A stretch of 32,531 nt of DNA, taken from NCBI GenBank assembly GCA_900315975.1, contig ONBA01000029.1, positions 1 to 32,531 on the forward strand. The letters are read 5' to 3'. Positions 8,533 to 16,537 of the stretch are shown here, one piece after another (positions within the stretch are counted from its first letter, which is position 1; each line of letters begins with the position of its first letter). Below the pieces are notes generated by a model that saw only the letters and a program-made list of their open reading frames with translations, made no database searches and was not told where the DNA came from. The DNA comes from an uncultured Ruminococcus sp. (lineage in GTDB: Bacteria; Bacillota_A; Clostridia; Oscillospirales; Ruminococcaceae). The position numbers and the translations under genes were made by a program.

Positions 8533-9534
8533 TCACACAGTTTCATGTTTTTCGGTAGACTCGCGCTCAACGATGTAATAATCGAGCTGAAGCATACGCG
8601 GAATTAGGGAGGGGTCTTTGATAGCTGACAGCAGCATTTTAGCTGCTTCGCTGCCGGCGGTACGGTAATGGAGATGTGCCGTAGTGATGGGGACGGCAGC
8701 GATTTTGCCTATTTTGCTGTCGCCGACCGCGGCAATCATGATATCGTCTGGGATACGGATGCCGGCTTCACGGCAGTATAGCATTGCGCCTACTGCGATA
8801 CTGTCGGTTGCGCAGAAAATACAGTCGGGAAGCTTTCTGCCGGAGAGGAGCTTTCGTGCTTTTTCGTAGCCTGAATCAATGGTAAAATCGGCAATTTCGG
8901 AGAACTCCTTCCGCAGTTCGAGACCTGCTTGCAGAACGGCACGTTCAAAGCCTCTGCGGCGGGAGTCGCCGGCAGCCTTATCTTCGGGGTCGACACCTAT
9001 ATAAGCCGGACATACAGCGCCTTTTGCGAGCATGAGTTGGGTCAGGCTTTTGGCGGCACCGTAGTCGTCGTGGCATACGCAGTTAAAGCCTTTGAGGTTC
9101 TGACCGACGAGAATGACCGGAACGCGCATTTTAGCGAGAACAGCCTTGTGGAGGTTGGTGAAAATGGTAGACAGCAGAATGACACCGTCAACGCGGTTCT
9201 GACGGAATAGTTCAAGAGACTCAATTTCCTTGTGGTAATTGTTGGAGGTAGTGACAAGGAGGAGTTCGTAGCCGTATTCGCTGAGTACCGCACTTATGCC
9301 CTCTGTCACACGTGCAGAGCTTTCGCTTGACAGCTTAGGCAGAATAACACCGACGAGTTTTGTCACGCGGGTGCGGATAGAGCGGGCGGAAAGACTTGGC
9401 GAATAGCCGGTTTTTTCGATAGCGGCTTCGATTTTTTCACGCTTGTCCTGACTGAGGTAGCCGTCATTGAAGTAGCGGCTGACTGCGGACTTGGAGACAC
9501 CTGCGATTTTAGCGAATTCAGAAATATTCATCAT
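8533..9534 (-). CDS. scrR: LacI-family repressor of the sucrose operon
   Basis: A 333-residue transcription factor. The N-terminal helix-turn-helix (about 3-22, ISEFAKIAGVSKSAVSRYFN) and hinge are followed by the periplasmic-binding-protein-like sugar domain (about 60-325), including D-G-V-I-L-L and a C-terminal A-T-D-S-I-A-V-G-A segment typical of the family. It is transcribed in the same direction as the sucrose operon but from its own promoter, which carries the same operator, so it is predicted to repress itself and scrA. The effector is likely a sucrose-derived sugar or phosphate; this is inference. Start: tandem ATG codons at 9534 and 9531, behind an AGAGGTG ribosome site. Confidence 0.92.
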   Translation of the reverse strand: MMNISEFAKIAGVSKSAVSRYFNDGYLSQDKREKIEAAIEKTGYSPSLSARSIRTRVTKLVGVILPKLSSESSARVTEGISAVLSEYGYELLLVTTSNNYHKEIESLELFRQNRVDGVILLSTIFTNLHKAVLAKMRVPVILVGQNLKGFNCVCHDDYGAAKSLTQLMLAKGAVCPAYIGVDPEDKAAGDSRRRGFERAVLQAGLELRKEFSEIADFTIDSGYEKARKLLSGRKLPDCIFCATDSIAVGAMLYCREAGIRIPDDIMIAAVGDSKIGKIAAVPITTAHLHYRTAGSEAAKMLLSAIKDPSLIPRMLQLDYYIVERESTEKHETV

Positions 9535-9548
9535 ATCACCTCTTATAT

Positions 9549-9564
9549 GGTAATGATTTCATAT
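9549..9564. promoter_or_regulatory. Operator of the repressor gene (autoregulation)
   Basis: GGTAATGATTTCATAT matches the scrA operator in 15 of 16 bases. Here it is embedded in a wider inverted repeat (ATATG, 10 bases, CATAT). It begins a few bases past the -10 box of the repressor promoter, the same geometry as at scrA. Confidence 0.7.
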
Positions 9565-9566
9565 AC

Positions 9567-9595
9567 AGTATACCACATTTTCATATGGATTTCAA
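9567..9595 (-). promoter_or_regulatory. Sigma-A promoter of the repressor gene
   Basis: Minus-strand TTGAAA (9595-9590), 17 bases, TATACT (9572-9567). Transcription should start near 9560, within the operator. Confidence 0.75.
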
Positions 9596-9627
9596 GTGCT
9601 ATTTACATTTTTTCATTAATGTGGTAT
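9570..9627. promoter_or_regulatory. Inverted 10-base motif between the scrR and GH16 promoters
   Basis: AATGTGGTAT occurs on the plus strand at 9618-9627, directly before a TATAAT (9628-9633) that is the best -10 candidate of the GH16 gene. It occurs again on the minus strand at 9579-9570, running into the -10 of the repressor gene. The core TGTGGTAT also occurs at 8435-8442, touching the scrA operator. No good -35 for the GH16 gene is seen (TTTACA at 9602 is 20 bases away), so this promoter may need help from a regulator. Confidence 0.4.
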
Positions 9628-9655
9628 TATAATAAAAAATGTAAGGAGGCGGCAG

Positions 9656-11065
9656 ATGAAACACTTTAAAGCGGCAGCAGTAATTGCGGCTGGGGCGATA
9701 GCAGCGGCAGCATTCCCATTCACGGTGTCATCGGAAGAGCTGGTTGAAATGGACTACAACGGCGACGGAGTGGTAGACGCGTTTGACATGGTAAATGCCC
9801 GTAAAACGGCGTCAGCAAAAGAACTGAAAGAACTCAGCGATTTCCTTCTCGGAGTGAAGAGCGATAGTGAAAACGAGCTTATATGGAGCGACGAATTTGA
9901 CGGCGATACGCTTGATACGGACAAGTGGAACTACGATATCGGCAACTGGAAACGTGACGAGAGCGGCAATTTCGTTGCATACGGCTGGGGCAACAACGAG
10001 CAGGAGTTTTACACAAACAGGAATGCGACGGTACATGACGGAATACTGACGATAGCGGCACGCAAGGAGACGGTGGAGACCGAGGAAGGCACATTCGACT
10101 ACACATCAGCGCGGCTGAATACGCAGCATAAATTCTCAGCTTGCGGCGGACGCATAGAGGTACGCGCACGCTGTGATTCCGGCAGGACGCTATGGCCGGC
10201 GATATGGATGCTGCCGGAGGACAGTGTCTACGGCGGCTGGGCAGCGTCGGGAGAAATAGACATAATGGAAGGCTGGGGCAGTTTACCGGAAAAGGTATGC
10301 GGAACAGTGCATTTTGGCGACGTGTGGCCGAATAATGCGTATCTCACGAATGACTACAACTTCCCGACGGGAGAGTCATCGGAGGACTGGCACACTTACG
10401 CAGTTGAATGGGAGAGCGGCGAGATACGCTGGTACGTAGACGATATACTCTACAGTACGCAGAGGGAATGGAACACGGTAAACCGCAGATTCCCCGCACC
10501 GTTTGACCAGAATTTCTATATTATACTGAACCTTGCAGTAGGCGGACATTTTGACGGAATAGACCGTATCTATGTCGACCCTGAAACATTTGCGTCAGGC
10601 GAAAAGCACTTTGACATTGACTATGTAAGGGTGTATGACAGGGGCAGTTTCACTCCGACACTGCAAACATCGCGTCCGCTCGGACTATATACCGAGGGTT
10701 CAGATGCAGGACTCTCTAACATGGACGGCTGTTCAGTGTTTGATATCAAAAACGTGGGCGAGCTTGAATACGCAGTAATGGGACTTATCCGTGCACAGGA
10801 AGTGAAAGCGGGAAACACGTATAATCTTTCATTTGACGTAACATCGACGGCAGAGCGTGACATGACGGTAACAGTTGAGGACAGCAGTTACGAGCGGTAT
10901 CTGAGCGAGACTATCCACATAGGAAAAGAGCCGCTGAGGTGTGGATACGCAGTAGAGTTTGACAAAGACATGACGGTTGACCTTAAATTCCAGCTTGGAA
11001 ACATAGGAGAAAGCGCGTCAGCCGGAGCGCATCAGGTAAAAATCTCGAACATAGAATGGCGCTGA
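9656..11065 (+). CDS. Secreted GH16 beta-glucanase with N-terminal dockerin-like module
   Basis: An exported endo-acting beta-glucanase (lichenase/laminarinase type). Order: signal peptide (about 1-25, Ala-rich); a dockerin-like module (33-66) with one calcium loop D-Y-N-G-D-G-V-V-D-A-F-D and a second helix ending F-L-L-G but without a second loop; the GH16 domain (about 75-332) with the catalytic E200-I-D202-I-M-E205 motif; and a C-terminal beta-sandwich (about 335-469) resembling CBM4/9-type binding domains. The ribosome site is GGAGGCGG before the ATG. It is divergent from the repressor gene and 21 bases ahead of a sugar kinase gene, with which it may be cotranscribed. Codons end mainly in A/G, like the other plus-strand genes of this half. 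The exact substrate is not resolvable here. Confidence 0.9.
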   Translation: MKHFKAAAVIAAGAIAAAAFPFTVSSEELVEMDYNGDGVVDAFDMVNARKTASAKELKELSDFLLGVKSDSENELIWSDEFDGDTLDTDKWNYDIGNWKRDESGNFVAYGWGNNEQEFYTNRNATVHDGILTIAARKETVETEEGTFDYTSARLNTQHKFSACGGRIEVRARCDSGRTLWPAIWMLPEDSVYGGWAASGEIDIMEGWGSLPEKVCGTVHFGDVWPNNAYLTNDYNFPTGESSEDWHTYAVEWESGEIRWYVDDILYSTQREWNTVNRRFPAPFDQNFYIILNLAVGGHFDGIDRIYVDPETFASGEKHFDIDYVRVYDRGSFTPTLQTSRPLGLYTEGSDAGLSNMDGCSVFDIKNVGELEYAVMGLIRAQEVKAGNTYNLSFDVTSTAERDMTVTVEDSSYERYLSETIHIGKEPLRCGYAVEFDKDMTVDLKFQLGNIGESASAGAHQVKISNIEWR

Positions 11066-11086
11066 GGAAGCGCAGGAGGCAAAAAG

Positions 11087-11989
11087 ATGATATACACAGT
11101 AACATTCAACCCTGCGATAGACTATGTAGTACACACAAGCGGACTGAAAGAGGGCGGAGTGAACCGTTCGGAGTACGAGACTATGTTTATAGGCGGCAAG
11201 GGAATAAACGTATCGGCAGTACTTGCAGAACTTGGAGTACGTTCTATAGTACTTGGCTTCACGGCAGGATTCACGGGAATAGCGATAGAGCGCGGAGTAT
11301 GCTCAATGGGTATCGAGGCAGACTTTGTCCGCCTTGAGAAAGGAAATTCGCGGATAAATGTCAAGATAAAGACAGGTATAGAGACCGAGCTGAACGGACA
11401 GGGACCCGATATAGACGAAAAGGCGATAGACGAGTTATTCCGGAAGCTTGACCGTCTCAGCGAGGGAGATACCCTGATACTTGCCGGAAGTATACCGAAA
11501 ACGCTTCCGTCGGACATATACGAGCGTATACTTGCGCATCTTACGGGAAAGAATATCCGATGCGTGGTAGACGCGACAGGCGACCTGCTTCTCAACGTGC
11601 TTAAATATCGTCCGTTCCTGATAAAACCGAATGATGTAGAGCTTGGAGAGATGTTCGGAGCGGAGCTCAAGACTGACGACGACATTGTGAAATATGCGGA
11701 GAAACTGCGTGAAATGGGAGCAGTGAACGTACTTGTATCCATGGCAGAGCGCGGAGCGATACTGCTTGACGAGAGCGGAAGGGTACACCGTCAGAAAGCG
11801 TTTTCGGGCGAGGTCAAAAACTCAGTTGGAGCCGGAGACTCAATGCTTGCAGGATTCGTAGCGGGCATGGCTGACGGCTACGACAAAGCGCTGCTGCTTG
11901 GTACAGCCTGCGGCGGAGCGACGACTTTTTCTGACGGACTTGCAAAGCGGTCGGAGATAGACGAACTGCTTGACACTTTTAAGGAGTAA
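11087..11989 (+). CDS. fruK: 1-phosphofructokinase-type PfkB sugar kinase
   Basis: A 300-residue PfkB-family kinase of the FruK/LacC/PfkB branch. It shows the N-terminal T-V-T-F-N-P-A-I-D-Y and G-G-K-G-I-N-V-S signatures (5-43), the L-A-G-S-I-P segment (132-137) and the catalytic S-V-G-A-G-D-S-M (246-253, base D251). The expected reaction is fructose 1-phosphate to fructose 1,6-bisphosphate; tagatose 6-phosphate or fructose 6-phosphate are alternative substrates in the branch. No fructose PTS gene (fruA) or fruR lies next to it, unlike typical fru operons, so the substrate is less certain. An AGGAGG site precedes the ATG. The next promoter belongs to the thiamine operon. Confidence 0.85.
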   Translation: MIYTVTFNPAIDYVVHTSGLKEGGVNRSEYETMFIGGKGINVSAVLAELGVRSIVLGFTAGFTGIAIERGVCSMGIEADFVRLEKGNSRINVKIKTGIETELNGQGPDIDEKAIDELFRKLDRLSEGDTLILAGSIPKTLPSDIYERILAHLTGKNIRCVVDATGDLLLNVLKYRPFLIKPNDVELGEMFGAELKTDDDIVKYAEKLREMGAVNVLVSMAERGAILLDESGRVHRQKAFSGEVKNSVGAGDSMLAGFVAGMADGYDKALLLGTACGGATTFSDGLAKRSEIDELLDTFKE

Positions 11990-12002
11990 GAGATAAAAAC
12001 AC

Positions 12003-12031
12003 TTGATTTTCTGAAATACATATGCTATAAT
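12003..12031 (+). promoter_or_regulatory. Sigma-A promoter of the thiamine operon
   Basis: TTGATT (12003-12008), 17 bases, TATAAT (12026-12031) with an extended -10 TG at 12023-12024. The start near 12038 coincides with the 5' side of the riboswitch. Confidence 0.8.
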
Positions 12032-12035
12032 AACA

Positions 12036-12122
12036 GATGCAGGGGAGCTTGTGGAGCAGGCTGAGAGGAAGGCGAGACCTTCGACCCGTAACCTGATTTG
12101 GATAATGCCAACGTAGGGAGCA
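12036..12122 (+). promoter_or_regulatory. TPP riboswitch (THI element)
   Basis: The conserved elements are readable: GGGGAGC near the 5' side, CTGAGA (12061-12066), a short P3 hairpin (GAAGG/CCTTC), ACCTGAT-TTGGATAATGCC (12091-12109) and a closing GTAGGGAGCAG. It binds thiamine pyrophosphate. The terminator hairpin that follows indicates control by premature termination when TPP is plentiful. Confidence 0.95.
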
Positions 12123-12137
12123 GAACAAAGTTTATTT

Positions 12138-12164
12138 GCGGCTGCCGAAAGGGAGCCGCTTTTT
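12138..12164 (+). terminator. Riboswitch-controlled attenuator
   Basis: GCGGCT (12138-12143) pairs with AGCCGC (12154-12159), with two further C-G pairs around a GAAA loop, followed by five T. It stands between the aptamer and thiS and is the expression platform of the TPP switch. Confidence 0.85.
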
Positions 12165-12181
12165 GATAAGGAGGAGAGACT

Positions 12182-12376
12182 ATGCTGACGATAAACGGCA
12201 AAGAGTATGACTTCAGGGGAATGACAGTAGCAGAGGTGCTGAAAGAGCTTGGATACGGCGAACAGCGAGTAGCAGTTGAGCTGAACGAGTCTATAGTACC
12301 GAAGGACCAGTACACAACGACAACGCTGTTTGAGGGCGACCACCTTGAAGTGGTACGATTTGTAGGAGGCGGCTGA
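12182..12376 (+). CDS. thiS: Sulfur carrier protein ThiS
   Basis: A 64-residue ubiquitin-like carrier ending in Gly-Gly-Gly, whose C-terminus is adenylated and converted to the thiocarboxylate that supplies the thiazole sulfur. The V-A-V-E-L-N-E-S-I-V-P core and the R-F-V-G-G-G tail are typical. First gene of the operon, with AAGGAGGAG before its ATG and thiF starting one base after its stop. Confidence 0.95.
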   Translation: MLTINGKEYDFRGMTVAEVLKELGYGEQRVAVELNESIVPKDQYTTTTLFEGDHLEVVRFVGGG

Positions 12377-12377
12377 T

Positions 12378-13016
12378 ATGGCGATACCCACAAGGGAGGA
12401 GATGTATCGCGCACTTGAAGAGCGGCACGGAGCAGAGCTGCAAAAGAAGCTTGCGTCAGCGAGTGCAGCTATATGCGGACTGGGCGGACTTGGCTCAAAT
12501 ATCGCGATAGCGCTTGCGAGGGCAGGAGTAGGCAGACTGCACATAATCGACTTTGACAGAGTGGACATATCGAACCTGAACCGACAGCAGTATTTTCCTG
12601 AACAGCTTGGCGAGTACAAGGCGGACGCGCTTTATGATACATTATCGCGCATAGCGCCGTACTGCGTGATACGCAGAGACAGCGTAAAGCTTACAGAGGA
12701 GAATATACCTGAGCTTCTCAGCGGAGAAGACATAATCTGCGAGGCATTTGACAAAGCTGACCAGAAAGCGATGTTAGTTAACACGGTACTGGAAAAAATG
12801 CCTGAGAAGTATCTTGTATCAGGTTCAGGAATGGCAGGGATAGGAACTGCGAACACTATAAAAACGCGGAGGGTAATGAAGCGGTTTTACCTTAGCGGAG
12901 ACGGAGTCAGCGACGTAGCTGACGGAATGGGGCTTGTATCATCGCGGGTATTAGTATGTGCCGGACACGAAGCCCATGCGGTGATACGTATCATCGCGGA
13001 AGAATACGACGTATAA
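12378..13016 (+). CDS. thiF: ThiS adenylyltransferase ThiF, short family
   Basis: Activates the C-terminus of ThiS by adenylation. Its 212 residues hold the Rossmann motif G-L-G-G-L-G-S-N (34-41), the D-x-D-R-V segment and N-L-N-R-Q-Q-Y. The CxxC zinc pairs found in Escherichia coli ThiF are absent and the protein is shorter, which fits the second ThiF subfamily common in Clostridia. Spacing to thiS (1 base) and thiG (12 bases) indicates one transcript. Confidence 0.92.
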   Translation: MAIPTREEMYRALEERHGAELQKKLASASAAICGLGGLGSNIAIALARAGVGRLHIIDFDRVDISNLNRQQYFPEQLGEYKADALYDTLSRIAPYCVIRRDSVKLTEENIPELLSGEDIICEAFDKADQKAMLVNTVLEKMPEKYLVSGSGMAGIGTANTIKTRRVMKRFYLSGDGVSDVADGMGLVSSRVLVCAGHEAHAVIRIIAEEYDV

Positions 13017-13028
13017 GGAGAAGATATC

Positions 13029-13799
13029 ATGAATGAAGATAAACTTGTGATAGGCGGCAGAGAGTTCAGTTCACGTTTCATACTTGGCTCAGGAAAGTAC
13101 TCACTGAACCTTATAGAAGCGGCAGTAAAATATGCCGGAGCGGAGATAATAACGCTTGCAGTGCGCAGAGCGAACACAGCCGAGAGTGAGAATATACTCG
13201 ACTATATCCCGAAGGGAGTAACCCTTCTTCCCAACACATCAGGAGCGAGAAATGCGGAAGAAGCTGTGCGTATAGCGCGTCTTGCGCGAGAACTTGGCTG
13301 CGGCGATTTTGTAAAGATAGAGATAATGCGTGATTCAAAGTATCTTCTGCCTGACAACTATGAAACAGTCAAGGCGACAGAGATACTTGCGAAGGAAGGG
13401 TTTGTGGTAATGCCTTATATGTACCCCGACCTCAACTTTGCGCGTGACCTTGTAAATGCGGGAGCAGCATCAGTAATGCCGCTTGCGTCGCCGATAGGCT
13501 CAAACAAGGGACTTGCAACGAAGGACTTCATACAGATACTGATAGACGAGATAGACCTTCCGATAATAGTAGACGCAGGAATAGGCAGACCCTCACAGGC
13601 GTGTGAAGCGATGGAAATGGGAGCAGCGGCAGTAATGTCTAACACGGCATTAGCGACAGCAGGCGACCTTCCTGTAATGGCAGAAGCGTTCAAGCAGGCG
13701 ATAGAAGCCGGAAGAAAGGCATATCTCTCAGGACTCGGACGAGTACTTACCCGCGGAGCATCGCCGTCGGACACACTCACGGGATTTTTGCACGATTAA
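13029..13799 (+). CDS. thiG: Thiazole synthase ThiG
   Basis: Forms the thiazole phosphate ring from deoxyxylulose phosphate, dehydroglycine and ThiS thiocarboxylate. The 256-residue TIM-barrel protein has the Schiff-base lysine K96 in F-V-K-I-E-I, and the F-I-L-G-S-G-K-Y and D-A-G-I-G-R-P-S-Q segments typical of the family. An AAGGAG ribosome site precedes the ATG. A 248-base non-coding spacer follows before thiH, unusual for this tight operon. Confidence 0.96.
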   Translation: MNEDKLVIGGREFSSRFILGSGKYSLNLIEAAVKYAGAEIITLAVRRANTAESENILDYIPKGVTLLPNTSGARNAEEAVRIARLARELGCGDFVKIEIMRDSKYLLPDNYETVKATEILAKEGFVVMPYMYPDLNFARDLVNAGAASVMPLASPIGSNKGLATKDFIQILIDEIDLPIIVDAGIGRPSQACEAMEMGAAAVMSNTALATAGDLPVMAEAFKQAIEAGRKAYLSGLGRVLTRGASPSDTLTGFLHD

Positions 13800-13813
13800 A
13801 ACCGAGTGAAATA

Positions 13814-13983
13814 CGGTGCAGCCGAAGCTGCCGGGGTCTGGGGAGAGGTTCTCTCCTCGGCAGGGGGTGTATGAGGGGGACGCCGTCCCCCTGAAAGGCA
13901 GGCAGGCGAGCGTTAGCGACGGCTGACGGACGCTTACCGCATACTCGCTTCTGCAAATCGTTATATGCGCGGACGCTGCACCG
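13814..13983. repeat. GC-rich structured element in the thiG-thiH spacer
   Basis: Bounded by a perfect 9-bp inverted repeat (CGGTGCAGC at 13814-13822, GCTGCACCG at 13975-13983). Inside are several hairpins: 13828-13863 (outer CTGCCG/CGGCAG, inner GGAGAG/CTCTCC), a perfect 8-bp AGGGGGAC/GTCCCCCT with a 3-base loop (13874-13892), and a 7-bp stem 13904-13910 with 13944-13950. A further perfect 8-bp stem GGGCGCAT/ATGCGCCC (13983-14001) follows. It is far more GC-rich than its surroundings. No T run follows, so it is not a classic terminator. It may be an intergenic repeat, a MITE-like insertion or a processed RNA. Confidence 0.6.
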
Positions 13984-14047
13984 GGCGCATGGAATGCGCC
14001 CATGCAATTCTGATTTTAACTTTATACATAAAAAAGAAGGAAAACAA

Positions 14048-15298
14048 ATGGACAACAATTATTTTGTGGACTCGGAAAAACTGTCCGAAGCCGCACTTGA
14101 AAAGAAGCACCGTCTTGAGAATGACCCGACATCGCGAACAGACCACATGGCATACATGGAAGGAATGGAGCAGATAAACTCGGATATACGCGGGAAGGTC
14201 ATTTCTGAGATGGATAATTATGATTACAGCAAGTACACAGCCGCAGACGTACTGCGTGCACTGAGACACGATAGCTGTACAGTTGAGGACTTCAAGGCAC
14301 TTCTCTCGCCGGCAGCAGAGCCGTTTCTTGAACAGATGGCGCAGAGAGCGAGACTTGAAACGCAGAAACATTTCGGCAACACAGTGTACCTGTTCACACC
14401 GCTGTACATAGCCAATTACTGCGAGAATTACTGTGTATACTGCGGCTTCAACTGTTATAACGACATACGCCGCATGAAGCTCAGCATGGAGCAGATAGAG
14501 CATGAGATGAAGGTAATATCTGAAAGCGGCATGGAGGAGATACTGATACTGACGGGCGAGAGCCGTACACAGAGCAGTGTAGAGTATATCGGTGAAGCGT
14601 GCAAGCTCGCGAGGAAGTATTTCCGGCTTGTGGGTATAGAGATATATCCGGTAAACACTGACGAATACCGCTACCTTCACGAATGCGGAGTAGACTACGT
14701 AACAGTATTTCAGGAGACCTACGACAGCACACGCTATGAGCAGCTGCATCTCATGGGACACAAGCGAGTGTACCCATACCGTTTTGAAGCGCAGGAGCGT
14801 GCACTTATGGCGGGCATGAGAGGAATAGCGTGCTCAGCACTGCTCGGACTGTCAGATTTCCGCAAGGACGCGCTTGCGAGTGCGCTGCACGTATATATGT
14901 TACAGCGCAAGTATCCGCACGCAGAGATATCGCTGTCATGTCCGCGGCTTCGTCCGATTGTAAACAATGAGAAGATAAATCCGCTTGACGTGCATGAAAA
15001 GCAGCTTTGTCAGGTACTATGTGCATACAGGATATTCCTGCCATTCTGCGGAATAACGGTATCCTCGCGTGAGAGTGAGAGTTTCCGCAATGGAATAGTA
15101 AAGATAGCGGCAACGAAGATATCAGCCGGAGTATCGACCGGCATAGGCGACCACGAAAGCAAATATACCGGAAAGGAGAATGACGAAGCGGGAGACGAGC
15201 AGTTTGAGATAAATGACGGACGCAGCCTTAAAAAGATGTATGATGATATGTCGGGCGAAGGTCTCCAGCCGGTGCTTAACGATTACCTCTATGTGTGA
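14048..15298 (+). CDS. thiH: 2-iminoacetate synthase ThiH (radical SAM)
   Basis: Cleaves tyrosine to dehydroglycine for the thiazole ring. The radical-SAM cluster motif is C125-E-N-Y-C129-V-Y-C132 (CX3CX2C), followed by G-F-N and downstream L-T-G-E-S. Length is 416 aa from the ATG at 14048, chosen because AGAAGGA lies at proper distance; an upstream ATG at 13994 sits in the hairpin region without a ribosome site. The use of ThiH rather than the oxygen-dependent ThiO fits an anaerobe. It overlaps tenI by 8 bases. Confidence 0.95.
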   Translation: MDNNYFVDSEKLSEAALEKKHRLENDPTSRTDHMAYMEGMEQINSDIRGKVISEMDNYDYSKYTAADVLRALRHDSCTVEDFKALLSPAAEPFLEQMAQRARLETQKHFGNTVYLFTPLYIANYCENYCVYCGFNCYNDIRRMKLSMEQIEHEMKVISESGMEEILILTGESRTQSSVEYIGEACKLARKYFRLVGIEIYPVNTDEYRYLHECGVDYVTVFQETYDSTRYEQLHLMGHKRVYPYRFEAQERALMAGMRGIACSALLGLSDFRKDALASALHVYMLQRKYPHAEISLSCPRLRPIVNNEKINPLDVHEKQLCQVLCAYRIFLPFCGITVSSRESESFRNGIVKIAATKISAGVSTGIGDHESKYTGKENDEAGDEQFEINDGRSLKKMYDDMSGEGLQPVLNDYLYV

Positions 15299-15899
15299 GA
15301 TAATATGCATAACAAACCGGACGATATGCGGTGAAGAATTTCTTGTGAGACTTGGCAGGATAGCGGCAGCGAAGCCGAAAGCGGTAGTACTGCGAGAGAA
15401 GGATATGCCGCCGGAGGAATACAAAAAGCTTGCGATACAGGCGAAGATGATATGTATGCAGTACGGCGTACCGTGTATACTGCACAGCTATGCGGACATA
15501 GCGGCAGAGCTGAAAGCAGACGGACTTCATATGCCGCTTGCGAAGCTGAGGGAGATGACTGACGAAGAGAAAAGCGATTTCGCAGTACTCGGAGCGTCAG
15601 TGCACTCGCCGGAGGAGGCTGAGGAAGCGGAGGCGCTCGGAGCGACCTACATAACAGCGGGACACGTTTTCCCCACCGACTGCAAAAAAGGACTTCCACC
15701 GCGCGGACTTGAATTCCTTAAAAAGACCTGTGCAGCGGTAAACATACCGGTTTACGCGATAGGAGGGGTATGCAGCGGAAATTACAGCCTTGTGCGCTCA
15801 GCGGGAGCAGCAGGAGCGTGTGTGATGAACGGCTTGATGACCTGTACAGACCCCGAAGAATACCTTGAAAGATTCAGAAAGGAGAGTGACAGCGAATGA
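15291..15899 (+). CDS. tenI: Thiazole tautomerase TenI
   Basis: A ThiE-like TIM barrel of 202 residues. The segment G-H125-V-F-P-T-D-C-K-K-G matches the known Bacillus subtilis TenI active-site region with its catalytic histidine, whereas ThiE proteins have G-A-V/I-F-x-T/S there. It probably aromatises the thiazole tautomer made by ThiG. I start at the ATG at 15291, which overlaps the end of thiH; longer in-frame starts lie wholly inside thiH. The stop overlaps thiE by 4 bases (ATGA), so translation is probably coupled. A second thiamine-phosphate synthase activity is less likely. Confidence 0.88.
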   Translation: MCEIICITNRTICGEEFLVRLGRIAAAKPKAVVLREKDMPPEEYKKLAIQAKMICMQYGVPCILHSYADIAAELKADGLHMPLAKLREMTDEEKSDFAVLGASVHSPEEAEEAEALGATYITAGHVFPTDCKKGLPPRGLEFLKKTCAAVNIPVYAIGGVCSGNYSLVRSAGAAGACVMNGLMTCTDPEEYLERFRKESDSE

Positions 15900-16537
15900 G
15901 ATTCAGACCCGAAATGCTCACTCTTTACGCGATAACGGACAGGGATTGTCTTAAAGGCAGAGACCTTGCGGAGCAGGTAGAGCTTGCGCTGCAAGGCGGA
16001 GCAACGTGCATACAGCTGCGCGAGAAGAATATGGACACAGAAACGCTTGCTGAAACAGCGAAGCCGCTTGTGGAAATATGCCACAGATACGGCGCACCGC
16101 TGATAATCAACGACAACTACAAGGCAGCGCTTATGAGCGGTGCAGACGGAGTGCACGTCGGCATAGAGGACGCACCGGTAGCGGAGATAAGGCGAATAGC
16201 GGGAGCGGACTTCATCATCGGCGCGACAGCTAAAACGGTAGAGCAGGCACTTGAGGCGGAGAAAGCAGGAGCTGATTATCTTGGAGTCGGCGCAGTATTT
16301 CCGTCACCGACGAAGAAGAATGCGATACGAATAACACCTGCGCAGCTGCGTGAGATAGCGTCGTGCATGGGACTTCCCATAGCGGCGATAGGCGGAATAA
16401 CCGCAGAAAACGTAGATGAGATAAAAGGCTGCGGATACCGCGGGATAGCGGTAGTATCAGCTATATTTGCAGAAGACGACGTGAAATCGGCAGCAGCTCA
16501 CCTGAGACGCAAGGCAGAGGAGGGGATAGGCTTATGA
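15896..16537 (+). CDS. thiE: Thiamine-phosphate synthase ThiE
   Basis: Joins hydroxymethylpyrimidine diphosphate to thiazole phosphate. The 213-residue barrel shows I-Q-L-R-E-K (39-44), L-I-I-N-D-N, G-A-D-G-V-H-V-G and G-V-G-A-V-F-P-S-P-T-K, and a late A-I-G-G-I phosphate-binding loop. ATGA overlaps join it to tenI upstream and thiD downstream. Confidence 0.95.
   Translation: MRFRPEMLTLYAITDRDCLKGRDLAEQVELALQGGATCIQLREKNMDTETLAETAKPLVEICHRYGAPLIINDNYKAALMSGADGVHVGIEDAPVAEIRRIAGADFIIGATAKTVEQALEAEKAGADYLGVGAVFPSPTKKNAIRITPAQLREIASCMGLPIAAIGGITAENVDEIKGCGYRGIAVVSAIFAEDDVKSAAAHLRRKAEEGIGL

Noticed and set aside
11840..12619. A 259-codon minus-strand frame across the TPP riboswitch
   Set aside because: It runs through the aptamer, terminator, thiS and thiF on the opposite strand; its composition is that of an antisense shadow.
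13728..14761. Minus-strand frames covering the thiG-thiH spacer
   Set aside because: They cross hairpins and the sense genes, have Cys/Arg/Leu-biased shadow composition and no start signals.
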